The notes under the pieces: model-generated
Database searches by the model: none
Told to the model about the DNA's origin: nothing
What the model saw: only the letters and a program-made list of their open reading frames with translations
Translations under genes and position numbers: made by a program
Source of the DNA: Spirochaetes bacterium RIFOXYC1_FULL_54_7
GTDB taxonomy: Bacteria > Spirochaetota > Spirochaetia > Treponematales > UBA12059
Reading direction: 5' to 3'
DNA length: 12,787 nt
NCBI GenBank assembly: GCA_001830645.1
Contig: MIBM01000077.1
Location: 1 to 12,787 of the forward strand
In this document: positions 6,434 through 12,787 of the stretch, piece after piece
Numbering within the stretch: the first letter of the stretch is position 1
Layout of the letters: the number at the start of each line of letters is the position of its first letter

Positions 6434-9400
6434 TTACAGCGCGGCCACGAGAGCAGGGGGGTCGCTATCCGTGAGAATTGCCCCAGGGGCCGCCCCGTAC
6501 CGAAGAATCCAAGTGACTTCCCGGTAGATGGCTCCTGTATCCACACCTGGAACTGTACCCGTGGCAGGGGCAGTTGGGTACAACATTGCCGGTCCCACCC
6601 CTGTTGCAGCCGGGTTGGGGTCTCCCGAAAATGGAGCCGTGTAGATAGCAGGTCCGATTAACCCCAATTCCCCATCTGCCCCACCAGCTACCCCACCTGA
6701 GGCAAATAGCACAAACCTGGAGGTTCCTGGGCCCCTGCCCCGGTCCACCTGACCTACCCCCACGAAGTTCTCTGAGAATGTGGTGCCAGAAAAGCCCACA
6801 CCACTCATCTTGGACCCATCACAGAAGGAAGAAATCCTACTCCGGTCCCCCCCATCATCCAATTGGAAAAAGGACATCCTCTCATAGAGGTAATCAGGGT
6901 CGTTTTCGTACTTCCTGACGAGATATTGGTCCCGAAGGAAGTAATTGGGGTCCGCTGGCACCGCGGGTGGGAATGCTGGGGTAAGTCCCCCATCTCCAGA
7001 TACCGTACTGACAGTATCCGTATCCAGGACTGCGATCCCTGTCTGAGACATAGGTACAGGGGGTGTGCCCTCATTCAGGAGAGTTTGTGACTCCCTTAGA
7101 GGCTGACTTTGGAGGTAGGTGGTAGTGACGGGCCTCCCGGCTGCAAACACCACATTCACGGGATAGTTGGAGGAGGGCAGGGTAATCCCCAACAAGGAGA
7201 CCTCTTGGCTATCCCGATTGAACCTCCAGAGGTTGGTTGGAAGGGTGACATTGTCCACCCTGACCGCAAACACACGATCCGCATAAATATGACAAGGTCG
7301 TAGAGAGATACGGGCATCCGTAGTTGAGGCAACCACCACCTCTTCTGGGCTCATATCCTTGAGCCTGTCCCCACTGCTGATGACATTCCATCGATTGAGG
7401 ACCATGGACTGAGGGGCCCTGTAGTCCACCGAGATGTTGGTGAAAACCCGGTACCGTACGTCATCCCAAGTCGACAGGACAGAGGATGCCGGGTTTAGGG
7501 CACCAAACACCACGCTGCCAAATTTCTCATCCGAAGTCACCCTTGGCAGCTGCATGTAATCCAACGTCACCCATCCGGCACTGGGATCCATCGATTGGGT
7601 GGCGAAGTCTCCTGTATACCCTGGCGGGGGGGCCAAATCAGGACGAACGAAGGAAGCCCCAAACGTGGGGTCCATAAACACTCGGACCCAGCACTCAGAC
7701 CGCCAATCCATCTCGGTAATGACCGAGAGAGGATCCGAGTTGGCTACTGTTAACCCGTCTGTGCGTGGGATCTTCCAGTTGTTGATGTCATGTTTGTCAC
7801 CGCCTAGGTAGAGACCAAACGACCGGTGCAGGTTCAAGACCCCAAACTCTGTGATTCCAAAACAAAGGCCCCGCAGGGATGCCTCAAACTGAGATGTCAC
7901 AGCTGGATAGGCCCTGATCTCCACATCCCCGAGTAGTGTGGAGGGTCCTGGGAAAGCCCCAGGGGCCAGAATCACAGCCACTACATTGTCCACATAGAGG
8001 GTAATGGCCCCTGTCTCAAATTCTAGCCGGTAGGTTCTCTGGGCACCATCGGACCAAGGTACGGCGACCGTCGCAATTGCCGCTGTCGTTGGGTCACCCC
8101 GTAGCACAATTGTATCCGTGGCTACGAAGTCCAAACAAACCTGTACACCCACTCCTTGAGCCAACAGACTCAACCCTATCCTTCCAGCGGCCCCACCCAC
8201 GAAACTGGTGATGGCCATTCGGAACTCAAGGAACCTGCCCACCCCAAAAGCATAATAGGGGGTAAGGGTATTGAACATGGACCATGTATCCGCCACACTC
8301 GTCAGGAGATACTCAGGACCGTTCGGGAAGGTACTTGGCTCTGTAATCCCGGTCCCAACTACTGCATCCCAGGTCTGAAGGTAGTATGGGACTGACCCCA
8401 CCAGAGACAGGGTATCGGACCTGTAAATGGACTTACCAAACCCCCCATTGTCCTGATAAAGAATGGAAGACAACTCGGCTTGACGATGTGTATCTTGGAG
8501 GGTCAGCGTAGCCCCTCCAATTCCATAGGTGTCCCTTGCCACGCTAACCTTGGCATCCAAAGCGGACACTCTACGTCCCGTAAGGAAAGGGTCTGTGTAC
8601 CCATATCCATAGGATGTACCCAACCCCTCAATTGCTGGGGTACTAGTGATGCGAAGGGCACCGGCATCCAACGCGGAATCTCCAAACGGTGTGGTCAGGT
8701 ACCACTCAGCGTCCTCCGGATCCTGGGTCATTGTGGTATCGATCACCGTCCCACGTGAGAAGGCGTAGGCCCCATCCGGTGTCGCCTGATACCGGATGAA
8801 CTGCCACTCAGTAGCATTCGTGGCTACCCGGTCCAGGGACCCCCATACAGCCCGGCCATACCCCTCAGGCAATACATCTGGACCCAAGTAAGCAGGGGAG
8901 GCGAGGGTAACAGCCCCTATGGAAAGGGATGCCCCTGAAGTGCCACCAAAGACCACCTGTGCAGTCTGACTCCTAGTGTTAGCATAGAGCCGCCAAGTAC
9001 AAGGGCCCTCATCCCACTTGGTCTCAAAATAGATCGTGACGTCCCTGTTTCCGAAAAGCTCGGGATCTGCTGGGAAGACGGGGGTTACGCCAATGGCGGT
9101 GACACCGGTTGTGGACTGGAAAATGTCCACAACCGTATAGACCCCGGTTTGTGTCCCCGTCAATATTTGAAACTTGTCCCCGGCTGCCAAAAGGGTGGGC
9201 ACGGAGCCTGTGGGAATGGTGACCACTTGAGCAACTGGAGGCACACCTGTACGGGCTAGAATGGTACCCTCTGCCTGTGGTCCGATGACCCAGGAGTTCT
9301 GGCTTGACAACTCTCCAGGTCGAGCCAGGAGACCAATATGTCTAAGGGATGTTCCCGTTACTGGATTGGTGACAACGAGGGCCCCTGCGAAAAAGAGCCT

Positions 9401-11725
9401 CCGATTGTTATGGAACCCGAAACCAACCCCCGTGAATACCCCATCCAACGTGTACTGGGTGACCTGCAACCTTGCCCCAATGGAAACTGAGGTAGAGATC
9501 GGGAGAGGGAAATCCTGCTTCCAGTAGGACACAGAGGAGGGGTCATTGTCCGTAAGGGTGAAGATGCCGTTGGGGGCGGATCCCTGAGGATTGCCAACTG
9601 AAACCCATGGGCTACTTGGGTCATTCATCCCCCCATCAAAACTGAAACTTTGGGGCCCTACATCGGCCACCGCATAGGGGACATTCACCCTGCCCGGAGA
9701 TTGGTTCAGCAGCAACGTTGTGGGGCTGTTCAGGGCAGCCGTATAGCCCTTCTCGAAGGCTAGGTAACGATGGGCAACCTGTAGGGCGGGATTCCTTCTT
9801 GGATACCGCCCCAGTGCAACAGCCATCGGGAAACGGGTAGTATCCGCACCCCCTCCAGGAAGACCAACACCCGAAGACGTGGTGTGGCGTCCGCCTTTCA
9901 GGTCCCACTTGTTGAGGGTCAATCCCATCGTGTTAAGCCGAAGTCCCTGAACCGGGGCTGGGAACCAGCTGTAGCTCACGGTTACGGTATGTGCCCCAGG
10001 AGCAAATCCAGCAATTGGGGCAGCTAGGGTGATCAGACCCGTGAAGGGGTTGATTGCACTAACGGTTACGGGGGCCGCATCATAGAGCACGGTCACATCG
10101 TATTTGGAGGCAGGAGTGCCATCCCCCCACCCCTTCACCAACGGTCCCCTGGCCACCTGGAGTGTACTGAAGGGGCCTCCCGGGGAGTAGAACTGGGACT
10201 CCGCATCCTCATTGGTAACCACAATTGGTCGACGGATACCAAGGCGGTCTACCTCCACCGTATAAGCCACACCACCCCCGGCACTTGTAAACCTTGGGGC
10301 CACCCGAAGAATGGAGGGTGCGGGACGAACGGATGTTGAGGGACCTAGAGCATCCCCAACTGGACCCCCATCCAAGCCCAGCACCGTTTCTAGGAGGTAC
10401 GAACCAGCATTGGGTCCTGTAGCAAACGTCAGAACCTCTCCCGGCACAGCCAGTGAGAAATCCTGTAGGGCATCGACAAAAGCCCCCTCCTCCACAGTGG
10501 CGTTCCCTGACAACCCAGTGGGAGACGTTGTGTAAGCCCTGGCCACCACATCATCCCCATAGGGAAATGTGAGAACCGCTTTTACCTCATATCGATGCTC
10601 CCGAGGAAGATGGGTGCTAGGAGCTGGGGCGGGCACCACAGGTACCAGAAGGGTGGCCCCAACTCGAACTGACCGGAAACTCAATGTGGGGTCATTGAAC
10701 ATGTACCGGTCAGCCAGCACAATCCCACCAGATCCCGAAAGCTCCTTCGTACCTGTACAGTCCCTACGGACGTCCTCATACCGATAATCACTGAGGTCCA
10801 CCCTCCCCAATGTATCAGTGAAGGCTTGGTCAAGGGTCTCCCGGAACAGGTTACGGTACTCATACAAGGTATGGGCGGGGTCTAGTGCCTGTAGGATTAG
10901 AGCCACATTACTTTGCAGGACCAGTGGTAGGTCCGCAAAATCAGACAAAAGATCATGAACGTGTGGATCCTGTCCCACCCCATTAGCCGACTCCACCAGG
11001 AACCCGGATATTGGATGGGTGTGAGAGGGGCCAGTACCCGCATCATACACGGCATCAACCGTGGTACCTGTACCAGATACGTTGACGGTCACCGTGTGAT
11101 AATGCAAGGCCACCGCAATAGCTGAGGTGGACGCGGTTTTCCGATACTTCGATATGTCTACCTCGAAAGTGAACTGGTCTGCAAGGGTCCAGGCTACTCC
11201 TGGGACCCCTACAAACTTCCCCTTCTCAATGATGGAAACATTGGCATCGGTCAAGGCTTCCACACCAGAAACAAGGGTGGATACTTTGCTGCCTTGTAGG
11301 AGCAGGGCAACCATCCTCTTGAGGAACTCCCGGTAGGTAATATCCCCGCCTATCTCAGGGATTCCAGTGACGCTTGCATCTGGAAATACCAGGGTTGCGA
11401 GGAACTGGAATAGGACCTCGCTGCGGGTGAAATCAAAGTCCGTGTCCTCGTATGCATCTGTCAGTAGAACCTGGATCTTGGCCAACTCCTCAGCCGCCGA
11501 TTGGAATTGTTGGACATAGTAAGGGCCCTTTGATTGGGCCACATAGTTCGAGGGCAGCGAGTTGAGAAACACCGTAACGATTTGGTCCGCAAGCGCACGT
11601 ACACGGTCAGCATCAACCTGCCCAGTTACCCCAAATGGGGCTGGGTTCTGTGCACTCGGGCCATAGACGGAGGCAGGGAGGCGGCTGGTTAGCCCTGAGG
11701 TGTTTGGGGATTTGGGTAGGGTCAT
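6434..11725 (-). CDS. Giant baseplate/tail protein (1,763 residues), adaptor-like N-terminus, HxH cluster and lectin-like segments
   Basis: Starts at ATG 11725, 3 bases after the J-like gene, and ends with TAA at 6434-6436. GGAAG lies 11 bases before the ATG, rather far. Residues about 35-170 are mostly helical and resemble the P2 tail protein I / wedge adaptor type (RVRALADQIVTVFLNSLP, then 'YREFLKRMVALLLQGS'); a gene of this type commonly follows J. Residues 208-257 hold three HxH pairs (HYH, HTH, HVH). From about 300 onward the chain is beta-rich: connector strands near 540-590 (YDVTVLYDAAPVTVSAINP, then GLITL); a concanavalin/LamG-like stretch about 690-980 ending in 'GRAVWGSLDRVA' and 'EWQFIRY'; a second one about 1130-1290 with 'QRTYRLEFETGAITLYVDNV'; then a further beta segment to 1530. 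The C-terminal 250 residues are Gly/Pro-rich. No protease or glycosidase motif was identified. Likely role: docks on the wedge and displays carbohydrate-binding surface. The N-terminal assignment is moderate; lectin folds are inferred by eye. Confidence 0.88.
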   Translation of the reverse strand: MTLPKSPNTSGLTSRLPASVYGPSAQNPAPFGVTGQVDADRVRALADQIVTVFLNSLPSNYVAQSKGPYYVQQFQSAAEELAKIQVLLTDAYEDTDFDFTRSEVLFQFLATLVFPDASVTGIPEIGGDITYREFLKRMVALLLQGSKVSTLVSGVEALTDANVSIIEKGKFVGVPGVAWTLADQFTFEVDISKYRKTASTSAIAVALHYHTVTVNVSGTGTTVDAVYDAGTGPSHTHPISGFLVESANGVGQDPHVHDLLSDFADLPLVLQSNVALILQALDPAHTLYEYRNLFRETLDQAFTDTLGRVDLSDYRYEDVRRDCTGTKELSGSGGIVLADRYMFNDPTLSFRSVRVGATLLVPVVPAPAPSTHLPREHRYEVKAVLTFPYGDDVVARAYTTSPTGLSGNATVEEGAFVDALQDFSLAVPGEVLTFATGPNAGSYLLETVLGLDGGPVGDALGPSTSVRPAPSILRVAPRFTSAGGGVAYTVEVDRLGIRRPIVVTNEDAESQFYSPGGPFSTLQVARGPLVKGWGDGTPASKYDVTVLYDAAPVTVSAINPFTGLITLAAPIAGFAPGAHTVTVSYSWFPAPVQGLRLNTMGLTLNKWDLKGGRHTTSSGVGLPGGGADTTRFPMAVALGRYPRRNPALQVAHRYLAFEKGYTAALNSPTTLLLNQSPGRVNVPYAVADVGPQSFSFDGGMNDPSSPWVSVGNPQGSAPNGIFTLTDNDPSSVSYWKQDFPLPISTSVSIGARLQVTQYTLDGVFTGVGFGFHNNRRLFFAGALVVTNPVTGTSLRHIGLLARPGELSSQNSWVIGPQAEGTILARTGVPPVAQVVTIPTGSVPTLLAAGDKFQILTGTQTGVYTVVDIFQSTTGVTAIGVTPVFPADPELFGNRDVTIYFETKWDEGPCTWRLYANTRSQTAQVVFGGTSGASLSIGAVTLASPAYLGPDVLPEGYGRAVWGSLDRVATNATEWQFIRYQATPDGAYAFSRGTVIDTTMTQDPEDAEWYLTTPFGDSALDAGALRITSTPAIEGLGTSYGYGYTDPFLTGRRVSALDAKVSVARDTYGIGGATLTLQDTHRQAELSSILYQDNGGFGKSIYRSDTLSLVGSVPYYLQTWDAVVGTGITEPSTFPNGPEYLLTSVADTWSMFNTLTPYYAFGVGRFLEFRMAITSFVGGAAGRIGLSLLAQGVGVQVCLDFVATDTIVLRGDPTTAAIATVAVPWSDGAQRTYRLEFETGAITLYVDNVVAVILAPGAFPGPSTLLGDVEIRAYPAVTSQFEASLRGLCFGITEFGVLNLHRSFGLYLGGDKHDINNWKIPRTDGLTVANSDPLSVITEMDWRSECWVRVFMDPTFGASFVRPDLAPPPGYTGDFATQSMDPSAGWVTLDYMQLPRVTSDEKFGSVVFGALNPASSVLSTWDDVRYRVFTNISVDYRAPQSMVLNRWNVISSGDRLKDMSPEEVVVASTTDARISLRPCHIYADRVFAVRVDNVTLPTNLWRFNRDSQEVSLLGITLPSSNYPVNVVFAAGRPVTTTYLQSQPLRESQTLLNEGTPPVPMSQTGIAVLDTDTVSTVSGDGGLTPAFPPAVPADPNYFLRDQYLVRKYENDPDYLYERMSFFQLDDGGDRSRISSFCDGSKMSGVGFSGTTFSENFVGVGQVDRGRGPGTSRFVLFASGGVAGGADGELGLIGPAIYTAPFSGDPNPAATGVGPAMLYPTAPATGTVPGVDTGAIYREVTWILRYGAAPGAILTDSDPPALVAAL
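7856..8278 (-). other. Second lectin-like (concanavalin/LamG-type) segment of the giant protein
   Basis: Residues about 1150-1290. It shows alternating strands with 'YRLEFETGAITLYVDNVVA', in which the pattern Y.L....G.I.LYVD resembles the central strands of LamG/concanavalin-type domains, and it closes with 'SLRGLCFGITEFG'. It is assigned from pattern alone, with no search. Confidence 0.4.
9296..9658 (-). other. First lectin-like segment of the giant protein (N-terminal half)
   Basis: Residues about 690-810. It has 'FSFDGG', a W.S..N..G opening, 'SVSIGARLQV', 'GVGFGFHNNRRLFFAGALVV' and 'HIGLLARPG'. These suggest the jelly-roll strands of a laminin G or concanavalin fold. The later block near 940-980 ('GSLDR' followed by 'EWQFIRY') probably closes the same domain. 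Assigned by pattern only. Confidence 0.4.
10955..11104 (-). other. Cluster of three HxH motifs in the giant protein
   Basis: Residues 208-257 contain HYH (208-210), HTH (235-237) and HVH (255-257), with 'VSGTGTT' and 'GPSHTHPISGFLV' between them. HxH pairs bind Fe or Zn in several phage tail-tip proteins, for example the spike gpV of P2 and the T4 long-tail-fibre tip. Metal binding here is inference; the pattern and spacing are seen directly. Confidence 0.6.
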
Positions 11726-11728
11726 GGC

Positions 11729-12787
11729 CTAGCGATCTTCCGTGTATGTGAATCGGACACTGCCCAAAACCAGATATTCCATCTGATTCACTGCGATATC
11801 CTGTTCCCCCTCACTGTACCGCACCATGTACGTGGTCCAGTACTTGTGGTTGGATGGGGCATCCCCAATTGGCAATGAAACCAGCACATGATTTTTGACT
11901 AGATCCTGGCTGTACCCCGGAACCAGGAGCCCCCCACTTCCTATGATGTATGCCCTCCCATTACCCTGAGCTAGATTCTGTGGGGCACTCGTTTGAAGGT
12001 CCAACGCCACGTCATCCTGGTACACCCCACGGAACTCATTTGTTGGTCCCCCCCCGTTGTCAGTAGGGGCTGTGAGCTGTTGAATGATGAGCCATGTAGC
12101 ATACTGTGAATTAGACCAGGAATCAACCCTGAAGGCGTCCCCCAGAGCCAAGGTATCCAGGTCATCCCGGACCACCTGACTATTGACCGCACGGGCCATC
12201 TTGGTCAAAGGAACCACTACATAGGATACATAGTCGCTCCGGTCGATAGCCGTGATGACATCCGACCTGCGAAGAGCTTGGACCGACCCGGACACAAGGT
12301 ACTGAAGGTTGTTACGGATGGACTGGTCAGCGAGGTTCCGGATGTCTCCCTGTTGGGTGCCAGTGCCCTTCTTCAATACCACAGATGCCGTGATGTCAAC
12401 GGGCACCTGTACGGATTCCTTGGCCAACACCAGGGCCGTTGCATGACTCCCATCATCCAAAGCTTGCTGCAAAGCGGATGTCACCAAGTTGGTCTGATAA
12501 GAGACCACGAAATTCTCGGCGTACTGGTAGGTAATCAGTACAGTCCCCCCGTCAGGGATGGTGCTGGTTTGGGTCCGTCGAATCCCCACAGGGTTCGTGG
12601 CGTCCCCCTCAACGATTGTGTAATCTGGAGTGCCCCCTGGGTCGTAAGGCCCCGCATAGGTGACCGTGCTGGTGCTGTTTGTGACCACTAGGCTCAGGGA
12701 GTCTGCCCCCAGACGGAACAGGGACTCCACGTAGAAGCCACTCACCAAATGAAGCTCGTTAGTTTCGGTGAAGAGTGCCCCAGATGG
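11729..12787 (-). CDS. Baseplate J / gp6-like wedge protein, C-terminal 352 codons (runs off right edge)
   Basis: The frame is open from the right edge and ends with TAG at 11729-11731. The first possible start in the window is TTG at 12748, but the frame continues without a stop for 13 more codons to the edge, and the residues there look like ordinary protein. The gene most likely starts outside the window. Residues about 118-197 of the visible part match the C-terminal core of baseplate J: 'ALVLAKESVQVPVDITASVV', then a helix 'IRNLADQSIRNNLQYLV', 'RRSDVITAI' and 'YVSYVVVPLTKM'. A tail of about 155 residues follows, with 'GGLLVPGYSQDL' and a final strand 'YLVLGSVRFTYTE'; this is longer than in short J proteins such as that of P2. 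J-type proteins form the wedge ring of contractile-tail baseplates. An 8-base G run in the coding strand lies at 12048-12055. Confidence 0.87.
   Translation of the reverse strand, partial: PSGALFTETNELHLVSGFYVESLFRLGADSLSLVVTNSTSTVTYAGPYDPGGTPDYTIVEGDATNPVGIRRTQTSTIPDGGTVLITYQYAENFVVSYQTNLVTSALQQALDDGSHATALVLAKESVQVPVDITASVVLKKGTGTQQGDIRNLADQSIRNNLQYLVSGSVQALRRSDVITAIDRSDYVSYVVVPLTKMARAVNSQVVRDDLDTLALGDAFRVDSWSNSQYATWLIIQQLTAPTDNGGGPTNEFRGVYQDDVALDLQTSAPQNLAQGNGRAYIIGSGGLLVPGYSQDLVKNHVLVSLPIGDAPSNHKYWTTYMVRYSEGEQDIAVNQMEYLVLGSVRFTYTEDR

Noticed and set aside
5932..6474. 180-codon plus-strand ORF opposite the 215-residue gene
   Set aside because: It lies antisense to a well-supported gene, has low-complexity Ser/Arg/Pro composition, no recognisable motif and no operon context. 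It reads as a shadow of the minus-strand codon usage.

Overview
The window looks like part of the tail and baseplate region of a tailed bacteriophage, probably one with a contractile tail and a fairly large genome. It could also be a prophage. Every supported gene lies on the minus strand, packed head to tail, and no gene of obvious cellular origin is present. The host cannot be named from the sequence. Base composition is moderately GC-rich, and the coding strand often uses GGG (Gly) and CCC (Pro) codons.

In the direction of transcription (right to left) the order is: (1) the C-terminal part of a baseplate J / gp6-like wedge protein, whose start lies beyond the right edge; (2) a 1,763-residue baseplate or tail protein with an N-terminal part that resembles a tail-protein-I-like adaptor, a cluster of three HxH histidine pairs, and a long beta-rich body with lectin-like stretches; (3) a 215-residue small tail/baseplate protein; (4) a 448-residue PIN-PhoH family nucleic-acid ATPase; (5) a 1,076-residue virion protein whose N-terminus carries a 'GRPILDADLNL.QD' motif; (6) the first 347 codons of another tail-fibre-like protein that runs off the left edge.

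Junctions between the structural genes are 3, 23 and 5 bases. The two gaps around the PhoH gene are larger (78 and 59 bases), which makes it look like a separate cassette set into a structural operon. The structural genes probably build the baseplate and its host-facing attachments: the J-like protein forms the wedge, the large protein docks on it and reaches outward, and the 1,076-residue and left-edge proteins add fibre- or adhesin-like parts. The last two share a recognisable repeat domain.

No RNA gene, CRISPR array, insertion sequence, attachment site, defence system or convincing terminator was seen. No gene-free stretch exceeds 80 bases. The most notable points are the PIN-PhoH gene inside the baseplate operon, the HxH cluster and lectin-like segments of the giant protein, the shared domain in the two leftmost genes, and the single in-frame TAG that separates the J-like protein from the giant protein.
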